Part shown: piece after piece, positions 15,470 through 23,794 of the stretch
How the letters are laid out: each line of letters begins with the position of its first letter
Position numbering within the stretch: the first letter of the stretch is position 1
NCBI GenBank assembly: GCA_009693985.1
Contig: SHWE01000015.1
Coordinates: 1 to 42,259, forward strand
Reading direction: 5' to 3'
Origin: Alphaproteobacteria bacterium
GTDB lineage: Bacteria > Pseudomonadota > Alphaproteobacteria > Micropepsales > Micropepsaceae
Length of the DNA: 42,259 nt
Program-made: the position numbers and the translations under genes
The notes under the pieces: generated by a model
Databases searched by the model: none
Told to the model about the DNA's origin: nothing
The model's input: the letters and a program-made list of their open reading frames with translations, nothing else

Positions 15470-16311
15470 TTGCGCTCCTGCGGCGATTCAAGCAGGCGCG
15501 CGGTGATGGAGAGCGCCAGCACCGCCAGCGTGATGAGAAGCGCGCCCGACCAAGCCAGCCGCTGCCAATCCTCATAGGGGCTGATCGCGAATTGGAAGAT
15601 CACCACCGGGAGACTCGCGATCGGCGCGTTGGGATCGAGGCTCCAGAACTGGTTGTTGAGCGCGGTGAAGAGAAGCGGCGCGGTCTCGCCGGAAATGCGC
15701 GCGATGGCGAGAAGCGCGCCCGTCACGATGCCGGCCTGCGCCGCCCGCCAGGTGATGTGGCGGATGACGTGCCAGCGCGGCGCGCCGAGGGCGACGCCCG
15801 CCTCGCGCAAGGTGTTGGGAATGAGCAGCAGCATGTTCTCGGTCGTGCGCACTACGACGGGAATGACGATGGTGCCGAGCACGGCCGCGCCCGCCCACGC
15901 CGAGAAATGCCCCATCGGCAGGACCACGGCCACATAGATGAAAAGCCCGAGCACGATGGAGGGCGCCGAGAGCAGGATGTCGTTGACGAAGCGGATCACG
16001 AAGGCGACGCGCGAATAGCGGCCATATTCGGCCAGATAGGTACCGGCGAGAATGCCGATCGGGGTGCCGACGGCGACCGCGATCAGATTCATCATCAAGC
16101 TGCCGACAATGGCGTTGAGAAGCCCGCCATCTTCGCCCGGCGGCGGCGTCATCTCGGCGAAGAGCTGGAAATTGAGACCGGAAAATCCTTCGTACAGCAG
16201 CGTGCCAAGCACGGCGACGAGCCAAGCAAGCCCGAAGCCGGTCGCCAGCACCGAGAGCGAGAGAAATACCAGATTGCGGATGCGCCGCCGCAGATAGCGT
16301 CCCTGATTCAT
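15466..16311 (-). CDS. pstA: Phosphate ABC transporter permease PstA
   Basis: This is a 281-residue inner-membrane permease with six predicted helices. It carries the ABC permease cytoplasmic loop ('[26 protein letters not shown]') that docks on PstB, the motif '[15 protein letters not shown]' typical of PstA, and 'PAVL'-type transmembrane helices. It pairs with PstC to form the phosphate channel. ATG at 16311 follows GGGAGGC and overlaps the pstC stop (ATGA). The same frame stays open upstream through pstC to 17193, but that part is the pstC gene read in the wrong frame. Confidence 0.96.
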   Translation of the reverse strand: MNQGRYLRRRIRNLVFLSLSVLATGFGLAWLVAVLGTLLYEGFSGLNFQLFAEMTPPPGEDGGLLNAIVGSLMMNLIAVAVGTPIGILAGTYLAEYGRYSRVAFVIRFVNDILLSAPSIVLGLFIYVAVVLPMGHFSAWAGAAVLGTIVIPVVVRTTENMLLLIPNTLREAGVALGAPRWHVIRHITWRAAQAGIVTGALLAIARISGETAPLLFTALNNQFWSLDPNAPIASLPVVIFQFAISPYEDWQRLAWSGALLITLAVLALSITARLLESPQERK

Positions 16312-17297
16312 GAGCGGCCTCCCGCGCGCTGCTCCAGCCGGTAGAGCATGTATTGCGCCAGCGCCAGCACGCAGAACGTCACGAAGAAAAGAACGAGGCC
16401 GAGCTCGACCAGCGCCGGGAGGTAAAGCTCGCCGATCGCTTCGGTGAACTCGTTGGCGATGGCCGCCGAGATGGTGGTGCCCGGCGCGAACAGCGAGGCC
16501 GAAATCCGGTGCGCATTGCCGATCACGAAGGTGACCGCCATGGTCTCGCCGAGCGCCCGCCCCAGCGCCAGCATGATTCCGCCGACGACGCCGCCGCGCG
16601 TGTAAGGCAGCACGACGTTCCACAGCACTTCCCAGGTCGTGGCGCCGAGGCCATAAGCGGCTTCCTTGAGCACCGGCGGCACCGTCTCGAAGACGTCGCG
16701 CGTGATCGCCGAGATGAAGGGAATGGTCATGATGGAAAGGATCAGCGCGGCAGTGAAAATCCCGATGCCGTAAGGCGGGCCGGCGAACAGGCTCGAAAGA
16801 ACCGGAATACCCGCGAACGCGTCGATCACCGGAGGCATCACGCTCTGCTGCAGCATGGGCGCCAGCACGAACAGGCCCCAGATGCCGTAGATGATGCTGG
16901 GAATGCCGGCGAGCAATTCGATGGCGATGCCGATGGGCCGGCGCAACGGGCGCGGACAAATCTCGGTCAGAAAGATCGCGATGCCGATGCCGACCGGAAT
17001 CGCCACCAGCATGGCGAGGAAGGACGTGATCAAGGTGCCCGCGATCGGCGCCAGCCCGCCGAAACGCTCCGTCACCGGATTCCACACTTCCGTCCACAGA
17101 AAGGCAAAACCGAAGGCGCGGATCGCGGGCAGCGCGCCATCGACAAGCGCCCAGATGATGCCGGCGAAGATCACCAGCACCAGCAGCGCGCAACAGAACG
17201 TCAGGCGCTGGAAGATCTGGTCGGCGCGAAGGGCGCGGCGCAACCGCGCCGAGTTCAGCGCGAGAGTGGCGTGCGGGCTCAAGGCGGCGTCGACCAT
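16308..17297 (-). CDS. pstC: Phosphate ABC transporter permease PstC
   Basis: This is a 329-residue inner-membrane permease with six predicted helices after a short cytoplasmic N-terminus. The EAA-like loop is '[20 protein letters not shown]' and the conserved '[16 protein letters not shown]' block is characteristic of PstC. '[20 protein letters not shown]' is another family hallmark. I prefer ATG at 17297 (MVDAALSP); an in-frame start at 17396 would add 33 residues unlike the family. Its ribosome binding site is weak (CCGAGT). It is 170 nt downstream of pstS, so pstS and pstCAB may be differently expressed from one transcript. Confidence 0.95.
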   Translation of the reverse strand: MVDAALSPHATLALNSARLRRALRADQIFQRLTFCCALLVLVIFAGIIWALVDGALPAIRAFGFAFLWTEVWNPVTERFGGLAPIAGTLITSFLAMLVAIPVGIGIAIFLTEICPRPLRRPIGIAIELLAGIPSIIYGIWGLFVLAPMLQQSVMPPVIDAFAGIPVLSSLFAGPPYGIGIFTAALILSIMTIPFISAITRDVFETVPPVLKEAAYGLGATTWEVLWNVVLPYTRGGVVGGIMLALGRALGETMAVTFVIGNAHRISASLFAPGTTISAAIANEFTEAIGELYLPALVELGLVLFFVTFCVLALAQYMLYRLEQRAGGRS

Positions 17298-17466
17298 GAA
17301 ATACTCGGAAAAACTATGGTTGGAAGGCCGCGGGAAACATCGAGAGAGCGGGAAGCCGTTTTCCGAACGCGGCCGTCCCGCTCCCATAATCGTCAATCCG
17401 CCTGGTTTTGCGAAGCCCGGCCACTAAAATTTACGCCGTCAAATCAACGCCCGCGAAACGGGGAGA

Positions 17467-18501
17467 TTATTTCCCGCCGTTCCAGCCCTGAACCTGATTC
17501 CAGCTCACCATGAATTTCTGCTTCACCTCGGCGGGGAACGGCACATAGTCGAGGCTCGCCGCCGCCGGATCGCCGTTCTGATAGGCCCATTGGAAGAATT
17601 TCAGCGCTTCCTTCGTGGCCGCCGGATTGGAGGGCTGCTTGTGGACAAGGATGAAGGTCGCGCCCGCGATCGGCCAGGCATTGGCGCCCGGCTGGTCGGT
17701 CAGCAAGGTTCCAAAACCGTTGGCGCCGTCCCAATTGGCGCCCGCCGCGGCGGCGGCAAAGGAGGCGGCGTTCGGACTGACGACCTTGCCTTCCTTGTTG
17801 ACCATCTTCGCGTAGTTCAGCTTGTTCTGCGTGACGAAGGCATATTCGACATAGCCGATGGAGCCGTTGGTCTGCGTCACATTCCCGGCGACGCCTTCAT
17901 TGCCTTTGGCGCCGATGCCGTTGGGCCATTCCACCGCGGTGGCGAAGCCGACCTTATCGGCCCATTCCTTGCTGACCTTTGAAAGATAGTTGACGAAGAT
18001 GAAGGTCGTGCCCGAGCCGTCAGAACGATGGACCGTGATGAGCGCCTGATTGGGAAGCGCGAGCGTCGGATTCAATTTCTTGATCGCCGGATCGCTCCAA
18101 TTGGTGATCTTGCCGAGGAAGATGTTCGCGAGAGTCGGGCCATCGAGCACGAGCTGGCCGGGAGCGATGCCGCGCAAATTGACGATGGGAACGTCGCCGC
18201 CGATCACGGTTGGGAATTGCAGCAAGCCGTCACGGTTCAGATCGACGAGGGGAAGCGGCATGTCGGTGGCGCCGAAGCTCACCGTCTTCGATTGTATCTG
18301 CTTGATGCCGCCGCCCGAACCGATGGACTGGTAGTTCACGCTGTTCCCGGTGGCGCCTTTATAGGCGGACGCCCATTTCGAATAGACCGGGAAGGGAAAG
18401 GTCGCGCCGGCGCCAGAAATACTCGCGGCCGAAGCCGACGTCGCCACTGCGAGTGCTGCAAGACCGGCAAGACCGGCGAACAAACGCAAAGAGAGCCTCA
18501 T
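17467..18501 (-). CDS. pstS: Phosphate-binding periplasmic protein PstS
   Basis: This is a 344-residue protein with a Sec signal (hydrophobic at 5-24, 'ASA-A'). Phosphate-contacting segments typical of PstS are present: 'GAGATFPFPVYSKWA' near the mature N-terminus, 'SIGSGGGIKQI', 'FGATDMPL' and 'HRSDGSGTTFIF'. It captures inorganic phosphate for PstCAB. GAGAGGA precedes ATG at 18501. It is the first gene of the pst set. A degenerate Pho-box-like arrangement lies about 100-125 nt upstream (18595-18630). Confidence 0.97.
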   Translation of the reverse strand: MRLSLRLFAGLAGLAALAVATSASAASISGAGATFPFPVYSKWASAYKGATGNSVNYQSIGSGGGIKQIQSKTVSFGATDMPLPLVDLNRDGLLQFPTVIGGDVPIVNLRGIAPGQLVLDGPTLANIFLGKITNWSDPAIKKLNPTLALPNQALITVHRSDGSGTTFIFVNYLSKVSKEWADKVGFATAVEWPNGIGAKGNEGVAGNVTQTNGSIGYVEYAFVTQNKLNYAKMVNKEGKVVSPNAASFAAAAAGANWDGANGFGTLLTDQPGANAWPIAGATFILVHKQPSNPAATKEALKFFQWAYQNGDPAAASLDYVPFPAEVKQKFMVSWNQVQGWNGGK

Positions 18502-18598
18502 TTTTATCCTCTCAAGAACGGTTAAACCCAGAATCGGACGTGCCGAATGGGCCTACCGGCTTAGCCGGTGAGCAAATGCCCGAATTGCTTGTAAGGGA

Positions 18599-18628
18599 TG
18601 TCACAATTGAGCGAAGTTTTTGTGACAA
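18599..18628 (-). promoter_or_regulatory. Degenerate Pho-box-like site / inverted repeat upstream of pstS
   Basis: On the minus strand the sequence reads TTGTCAC-AAAA-ACTTCGC-TCAA-TTGTGAC. These are 7-bp units separated by 4 bp, in 11-bp phase with the PhoB consensus CTGTCAC. The first unit is good, the third fair and the middle one poor. TGTCACAA (18599-18606) and TTGTGACA (18620-18627) also form a perfect 8-bp inverted repeat, so another dimeric regulator is possible. Confidence 0.45.
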
Positions 18629-18665
18629 TGAGGCGGTCTCGGCTGGGGATAAGCTCAAAAGATAC

Positions 18666-18697
18666 GGGAGTCGCAAGGGCTTAGCCTCGTGACTCCC
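18666..18697 (-). terminator. Possible terminator hairpin after the 18722 gene
   Basis: GGGAGTC (18666-18672) pairs with GACTCCC (18691-18697) around an 18-nt loop that can form further pairs. On the minus strand a short TATCTTTT tract follows. It lies 25 nt past the stop at 18722 and before the pstS promoter region. Confidence 0.45.
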
Positions 18698-18721
18698 AAA
18701 CGGTAAATTCACGCGGAGCGC

Positions 18722-19099
18722 TTACGGCTTGGCGATGTGCCAAACCATGCCGCGGCCGTCGCCCGTGGTGTCGCCGGACTTGGCGTCCATGCGGAAATAA
18801 TAGAGCGGCTTGCCCTTATAGGACCACTGCTTGGCGCCGTCGTCGCGGGTGATGACTTTCCAATCGCCCATGTCCTTGTCGGCGGCGGCTGCGGTCAGCG
18901 CCGGCCAGTTCATCAGGCACATGCCGTTGCAAGCGGACTTGTTGGCTTCCTTGTCGTTGTCCCAGGTGTACAGGGTCATGCCCTTGGCGTCGGTCAGCAT
19001 GCCGTTCATCGCATGAACGGATGCCGGCATCGTCTGAGCGATAGCGAAACCGCCGATCGCGACGAGCGCCGCCGTGGCAGCGAAAATCATTGCACGCAT
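18722..19099 (-). CDS. Secreted repeat (PF03640-type) small protein
   Basis: This is a 125-residue protein with a signal peptide ('IAQ' near 22). It contains two related segments of the type found in the COG4315/PF03640 'secreted repeat' family. The first is 'LTDAKGMTLYTWDND' with C57-x3-C61 in 'SACNGMCLMNWPAL', the second 'SYKGKPLYYFRMDAKSGDTTGDG'. Family function is unknown; the conserved cysteines and tryptophans suggest a redox or ligand-binding role at the cell surface. AAGGAG sits about 9 nt before ATG at 19099. It lies upstream of pstS in the same direction and is divergent from the PEBP-like gene. Confidence 0.82.
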   Translation of the reverse strand: MRAMIFAATAALVAIGGFAIAQTMPASVHAMNGMLTDAKGMTLYTWDNDKEANKSACNGMCLMNWPALTAAAADKDMGDWKVITRDDGAKQWSYKGKPLYYFRMDAKSGDTTGDGRGMVWHIAKP

Positions 19100-19235
19100 C
19101 GTAGTAATCTCCTTGTGAGGTCAGCTTCGGATGGACGGCCGGGGGCGGCAAATCCAAAGGCAAATTAACACGGTTTGGTGAGCTTAAGCCATGGTGCTAG
19201 ATTGCGCGTCACGACGCGCGGAAGGGAACACGCTC

Positions 19236-19802
19236 ATGAATAAGGGAAATGTTTGGAAATTTTTTGCCGCTGGCGGCATCGCCGCGAGCCTGGTTTTGGC
19301 CGCGGGTTCCGCGACGGCCGCCGGCTTCACGGTGACGTCGAGCGCTTTCGCCGATGGCGGAATGCTGGTGCGCAAGAACGCGGCCGACGATCCGATGCGG
19401 ATGTGCGGCGGCGAAAACATCTCGCCTCCGATCGCGTGGGCGAACCCTCCCGCCAACACCAAGAGCTTTGCCCTCATGCTGCTCGATCCCGATGGGCTGC
19501 TCGGCCAGGGCGTGGTGCATTGGATCGGCTACGGGATTCCCGGCAGCGCCGCCGGTCTTGCCGAAGGCGACATGACGCGCGCCGGCAAATTCGTCGGCGG
19601 CAAAGGCACGCGCAACAACGCGAATTATATCGGCCCCTGCCCGCCGGTCGGCGATTCGCCGCATCATTACATCTTCACCGTGGTGGCGACCGATCTCGAA
19701 CCGTCCGCTCTGAAAGCGGACATGACGCGCGACGAACTTATGGCCGCGCTGAAGGGTCATTCGCTTGGCGGCGCCAGCATCGTCGGCAAATACGCGCGCT
19801 AG
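19236..19802 (+). CDS. YbhB/YbcL-type phosphatidylethanolamine-binding protein homologue, exported
   Basis: This is a 188-residue protein with a signal peptide (cleavage near ATA-AG). The mature part is a PEBP (Raf-kinase-inhibitor-like) domain: 'CGGENISPPIAWANPP', then 'SFALMLLDPDG', 'VVHWIGYGIP', and the C-terminal 'GPCPPVGDSPHHYIFTV' block that forms the anion-binding pocket. The biochemical role of bacterial homologues is poorly known. ATG at 19236 follows GGAAGGGA; an earlier start at 19191 lacks a site. Its TAG stop shares the palindrome CTAG with the stop of the convergent porin gene. Confidence 0.87.
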   Translation: MNKGNVWKFFAAGGIAASLVLAAGSATAAGFTVTSSAFADGGMLVRKNAADDPMRMCGGENISPPIAWANPPANTKSFALMLLDPDGLLGQGVVHWIGYGIPGSAAGLAEGDMTRAGKFVGGKGTRNNANYIGPCPPVGDSPHHYIFTVVATDLEPSALKADMTRDELMAALKGHSLGGASIVGKYAR

Positions 19803-21403
19803 AAACTGAACTGAAGCCGGTTCATGAAGGCGGTGAAGTCCTGCCCCGCTTGGGCGCCGCCGGCGTCCTTGCGATCCACGTCGACGATCAGATAGTCGAA
19901 CATCCAGCGGACGTTCCTGTTCAGGTACCAATTGGCGCCGAGCGAAATGATGTGCTGTTCGCCGCCGAGCACGCGATTGGCGAGATTGGCGTCGGTTTCC
20001 AGCGCGTTGAGATCGTTGACGCTGTAGCGCGCCTTCGCCTCCCAGGCGCCCCAAGTGCCGGCATTGAGATCGAACGGCGCAGGGATAGCCGGCGAGGTGA
20101 ACGCGGCCGCGGCGGCGTTGTAGGGGCGCGTATGGCCGGTGAGGAAATAGGACGCCTCGACATACCAGCCTCCGAAGGTCGGATCCTTTAGCGCCGAATT
20201 TGTCCGTTCGAGCCCGTATTTGTAATATTCGCCGGCGATATAGAACGGACCCCGGTTCATCGCGGCTTCAAAGCCATATAGCCAAGCGGTCTTCGCGACT
20301 ACGGGAGTCGGCAGGCCGGCCGTTCCGAAGCCGACAAGCTGCGTGCCGTCGACGCGCGTCTCGGGACGGTCTCCGAATGCCAGCACGCCATTCGGTTTGT
20401 TCATGATGCGCGCGACGTCGACGCCGATCTGATAGTTCGATGTCGCGTCCGAATAGAACCGGTAGGCGGCGCGGCCCAAGAGCTGCGAGCCTTCGTCGTC
20501 GGTCTTGATGGCGGCGATTCTCTCGCCCGTGAAGGCCGTCGAGATCAGAAGATTGTCGCCGCCCCGGAACAGCCCCGCCTTCTGGAAGATCAGCTCTACG
20601 CCACGGCGCGAATCGCTGCCGCCGAAGGGATCGAGGATGGTGTTGACGATGGAGGCGCGTTCCAGAAACGTGATGTCGGCCGAGGAGGTGGAATCGTTCA
20701 GCGTGAATTTCGGCTGAATGGCGCCGCCATTGATCGTGAGATTCGGAATCCCGGTATAGGCAAGGCGCAGGAGATAGATCTGTCCGCTGCGTTCGGTGCC
20801 TGAACTGCCGAAATCGTAGACGAACTCATAATTGAAATCGCGATAGACGCGGCCCTCGAAACCGATCTGCGCCCGGCGGAAATTCGCGCCATTGTGCAGG
20901 TCGCGCCCGACACTCACTGCGGGGGCAAGAGCGTCGTCCTGGAAGAACACGCCGCTGTCGAACTGGAAGCGGCCGCGGAACGCCAGTTGGAAATTGTTGT
21001 CGGCGCTTCGGATCGTCGCGCGGTTGAAATCATAGCTCCAGGTCGGAGCGGCGGGCGCTTGCGGCGGCGGCACCGCGGTGCGCATCGGCTCGGCGGCGGC
21101 TTGAACGATTTGCGGCCCGGGCGCGGGTTGCGGCGCTGGCTGCGGCGCGGGAGCGATAGGTGTTTGCGCGACGACCGGGGCGGCGGCGGCCGGTGCGGTC
21201 GCTACCGCCGGAGCGCCTCGCGCAAGCCGAGCCTCGATGGCTTGAACGCGCTGTTCCAGCGTCAAAGCCGGTTGGGGCGTCACGCCGAGCGCCTGCTCCA
21301 GCGCCCTGACCCGATCTTCCAGCGTCGTTTGCGCGGCGGCCGGAAGCGCCGTCATTAACCCCGACAGCACCGTACCGGCCATGAGAGCAGACCTGCCGAT
21401 CAT
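19799..21403 (-). CDS. OprP/OprO-like phosphate-type porin
   Basis: This is a 534-residue outer-membrane protein. A signal peptide ends at AAAQ, and a short heptad coiled coil follows ('LEDRVRALEQAL', 'LEQRVQAIEARL'). A proline/alanine-rich linker covers about 70-120, and then a 16-stranded-type barrel of the phosphate-selective porin O/P family. Typical signs are 'QLAFRGRFQFDSGVF', 'FRRAQIGFEGRVYRDFNYEFVYDFG' and a terminal aromatic ('LQFSF'). The start ATG at 21403 has GAGGTGG upstream. Four phased Pho half-sites lie 59-98 nt before it, supporting induction by phosphate starvation and a role in phosphate or polyphosphate uptake feeding PstSCAB. Confidence 0.88.
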   Translation of the reverse strand: MIGRSALMAGTVLSGLMTALPAAAQTTLEDRVRALEQALGVTPQPALTLEQRVQAIEARLARGAPAVATAPAAAAPVVAQTPIAPAPQPAPQPAPGPQIVQAAAEPMRTAVPPPQAPAAPTWSYDFNRATIRSADNNFQLAFRGRFQFDSGVFFQDDALAPAVSVGRDLHNGANFRRAQIGFEGRVYRDFNYEFVYDFGSSGTERSGQIYLLRLAYTGIPNLTINGGAIQPKFTLNDSTSSADITFLERASIVNTILDPFGGSDSRRGVELIFQKAGLFRGGDNLLISTAFTGERIAAIKTDDEGSQLLGRAAYRFYSDATSNYQIGVDVARIMNKPNGVLAFGDRPETRVDGTQLVGFGTAGLPTPVVAKTAWLYGFEAAMNRGPFYIAGEYYKYGLERTNSALKDPTFGGWYVEASYFLTGHTRPYNAAAAAFTSPAIPAPFDLNAGTWGAWEAKARYSVNDLNALETDANLANRVLGGEQHIISLGANWYLNRNVRWMFDYLIVDVDRKDAGGAQAGQDFTAFMNRLQFSF

Positions 21404-21461
21404 CGTGCCACCTCGCCGTTTTTTCGTGATTCCCATGCCTGTGCCGTCTTCTCAGCCACGC

Positions 21462-21501
21462 GTGACACGGAAATGACGGTCGCGTGATGGTTCTGTGACG
21501 G
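21462..21501 (-). promoter_or_regulatory. Tandem Pho box (four PhoB half-sites) upstream of the porin
   Basis: On the minus strand the 40 bp read CCGTCAC-AGAA-CCATCAC-GCGA-CCGTCAT-TTCC-GTGTCAC. These are four 7-bp units close to CTGTCAC/T, each separated by exactly 4 bp, giving the 11-bp phasing of PhoB binding. The array ends 59 nt upstream of the porin ATG at 21403. The pattern is seen directly; binding is inferred. Confidence 0.85.
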
Positions 21502-21595
21502 TGCGTTCCTGGTTCGATCCAGCCCTCGGACGGGCCAAGGGTTAAGCCTTTCGCAACGCGCGCCGCGCCATTCTTGGGCACCGGACGGGAAACCC

Positions 21596-21880
21596 ATGAT
21601 CGCGCGCGTTGCCACCATTCTGTTTGCCCTTCTCGCTGCGACGCTCGGCGCCGCGGCCGGGCTCGACGGCATCGAAGCGACCCAGCGCATCAGGCGCGCG
21701 GAAAGCGCCTCGGGCGCCAAGCGCGTTCCGATCTTCGCGCTGACGGCGGATGCGGTGGAAGCCCGGCGCAAAGCCTGCCTGGACGCCGGCATGGACGGCT
21801 TCTTGACCAAGCCGCTCGACCCCGCCGAGCTCGACGCCGTGCTGGCGACCATCATCCCGCGCACCCACGCCGCGGCTTAG
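21596..21880 (+). pseudogene. Truncated response-regulator receiver domain joined to a signal-like N-terminus
   Basis: This is a 94-codon frame. Residues 1-22 look like a signal peptide or membrane helix ('IARVATILFALLAATLGAAAG'). From 23 on it is the second half of a CheY-like receiver from a hybrid kinase: 'LDGIEATQRIRRAE', the switch threonine in 'ALTADAV', 'CLDAGMDGFLTKPLD' with the conserved lysine, and the alpha-5 helix. The first half, with the acidic pocket and the phosphoryl-accepting aspartate, is missing; Leu occupies that position. The upstream 190 nt hold the porin promoter, not the lost part. It is most simply a deletion remnant or an assembly join and probably not a working receiver. 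Confidence 0.7.
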
Positions 21881-21919
21881 ACTCTGTCGCCTCGCCGCTG
21901 CTTGCTGTAAGAGCCTCGC

Positions 21920-23638
21920 ATGGCGGTTCGCAGCGAAGACCTTCCAAAACGGAGCCTCGTCTCGGCGCTGGCGGTGTATGGCGAGCGCCGCATCGCGGTC
22001 ATGCTGGCGCTCGGTTTCTCGGCCGGCCTGCCCTTCCTTCTGATCTTCGATACGCTGTCGGCCTGGCTGCGCGATTCCGGATTGTCTCTGGAGGTGATCG
22101 GCTTCTTCAGCCTCGCGACCTTGGTCTATTCCTTCAAATTCCTTTGGGCGCCGCTGATCGACCGCGCACATGTGCCGGGCCTGACCGCATGGCTCGGCCA
22201 CCGGCGCTCCTGGATGCTGGTGTGCCAGGTGCTGATCACCATCGGCCTGCTGCTGGTCGCGGGCAGCGATCCAACCGTGAGTATCGCGCGGATGGCGATG
22301 TTCGCCGTCTTTGTCGGATTTTCCTCCGCCACGCAGGATGTCGTCATCGACGCCTGGCGCATCGAAGCGGCGGACGTGAACAAGCAGGGCGCAATGGCCG
22401 CCGCCTATCAATGGGGCTATCGCATCGCGATGATCACGGCTGGCGCGGCGCCGCTGCTGCTCGCCGAAACCTATAGTTGGAATTTCTCCTATGCGGTGAT
22501 GGCGGCGCTGATGGGCGTCGGCATGGGGGCCGTTCTTTTCGCCCCGCGCGAGACTCAGCACGTGATCCGCCCTATTCCCGACGAGGGCTTACGCGCAAAC
22601 CCTGCGCTCGAAACCGCCGAATGGGTCTTGCGTCTCGCCATCCTTGCCTTCGGCGCGCTGCTTTTGGGCTCGGGCCTCTCCGCCAATGCGAGCCTGCTTG
22701 GGAATATATCGGGCGGCCTCGGCTTGGACGGCGCCGCGCTGATCGCCGCGTGGCGAGGAAGCAATGGCGTCTGGTATCAGCTGCTCGGCGTGCTGGCCGG
22801 ATTTTCCGTCATTATCGTCGCAACGATGCCACTTCCCGGTATCCGCACGCGGCCCGGGCTCTATCTCGGCGCCGCACTCGGCGATCCGCTGAAAGATTTC
22901 TTCACCCGCTATCGCGGCACGGCTTCATTGATCCTCGCGCTGATCTGCACCTACCGGTTGTCGGATTTCGTCCTCAACATCATGAACCCGTTCTATCTCG
23001 ATCTCGGCTTCACGCTCACCGAGGTCGCCGAGGTGCGCAAGATCTTCGGCGTGGTCGCCTCGATGCTCGGCGTCTTCGCGGGGGGCCTCGCCATCGCGGG
23101 GCTCGGCCTGATGCCGGCGCTTCTGATCGGCGCCTTCGCCGGGCCGCTCAGCAATCTCGTCTTCGTCTGGCTGGCGATGCAGGGGCACGATTTGCCGGCG
23201 CTGTTCGTCGCCATCGGCATCGACAATGTGGGCTCGGGTTTTTCGGGCACCTGCCTGATCGCCTATATGTCGAGCCTGACGGCGCAAGGATTCACCGCGA
23301 CCCAGTACGCTCTCTTCTCTTCGCTCTATGCGCTGCCCGGCCGCCTGATCGCTTCGCAATCGGGCCGCCTCGTCGAAGGCGCCGCCCAATCGGCGGACGC
23401 TGGCGGTGTGTTCTCGGGATTCAGCGCATTGTTCAGTGGCCTGCCGCCGGAAAGCTTTGCCGCGGCGATACAGAAATCGGGCGTCAGCGCGGCCTCGCTG
23501 GGCGCAGGCTACACGGCCTTCTTCCTCTATTCGGCACTGATCGGAATCTTCGCGGTTGTGCTCACGATCATCGCCGCCGCGCGCCATAGGCAGTCCATGC
23601 GCGACGCTTCCGTGAACCCCTCCGAGGCACGGTCCTAA
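21920..23638 (+). CDS. ampG: AmpG-type muropeptide permease (MFS)
   Basis: This is a 572-residue inner-membrane protein with about 14 predicted helices. The N-terminal text 'GFSAGLPFLLIFDTLSAWLRDSG' and 'FSLATLVYSFKFLWAPLIDR' plus 'ATQDVVIDAWRIE' are characteristic of AmpG, which imports GlcNAc-anhydro-muropeptides for cell-wall recycling. The length fits the long AmpG class. ATG at 21920 has only a weak Shine-Dalgarno. It follows the receiver remnant by 39 nt. In other bacteria AmpG supplies the inducer for chromosomal beta-lactamase; the B3-like protein in this window is 9 kb away and no link is visible. Confidence 0.9.
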   Translation: MAVRSEDLPKRSLVSALAVYGERRIAVMLALGFSAGLPFLLIFDTLSAWLRDSGLSLEVIGFFSLATLVYSFKFLWAPLIDRAHVPGLTAWLGHRRSWMLVCQVLITIGLLLVAGSDPTVSIARMAMFAVFVGFSSATQDVVIDAWRIEAADVNKQGAMAAAYQWGYRIAMITAGAAPLLLAETYSWNFSYAVMAALMGVGMGAVLFAPRETQHVIRPIPDEGLRANPALETAEWVLRLAILAFGALLLGSGLSANASLLGNISGGLGLDGAALIAAWRGSNGVWYQLLGVLAGFSVIIVATMPLPGIRTRPGLYLGAALGDPLKDFFTRYRGTASLILALICTYRLSDFVLNIMNPFYLDLGFTLTEVAEVRKIFGVVASMLGVFAGGLAIAGLGLMPALLIGAFAGPLSNLVFVWLAMQGHDLPALFVAIGIDNVGSGFSGTCLIAYMSSLTAQGFTATQYALFSSLYALPGRLIASQSGRLVEGAAQSADAGGVFSGFSALFSGLPPESFAAAIQKSGVSAASLGAGYTAFFLYSALIGIFAVVLTIIAAARHRQSMRDASVNPSEARS

Positions 23639-23794
23639 CAGGACTTTGTTACTGGGCGGAGCGCCCGGGCCTCTGATAGGGTGACGGTTTTCGCATCAGC
23701 ATCTATCGGCTTTTCTGCGGTCTTGCTTGCGACTCCGCCAAGACCGTAGGCTATGGCCGGGTTGGCAATAAACGGACGTCCCAGGGGGAGACAT

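Noticed and set aside
15466-17193. Single 575-residue frame read as one large PstA
   Set aside because: Only the part after ATG 16311 is PstA-like; the first half is pstC in the wrong frame, while pstC itself is intact in another frame.
18555-18569. ACCGGC-TTA-GCCGGT hairpin in the pstS leader as terminator or riboswitch
   Set aside because: The stem is only 6 bp, has no U-tract, and no conserved riboswitch core is visible.
21542-22561. 339-codon minus-strand frame covering the ampG start
   Set aside because: It is antisense to AmpG, is His/Gln/Arg-rich and has no recognisable domain.
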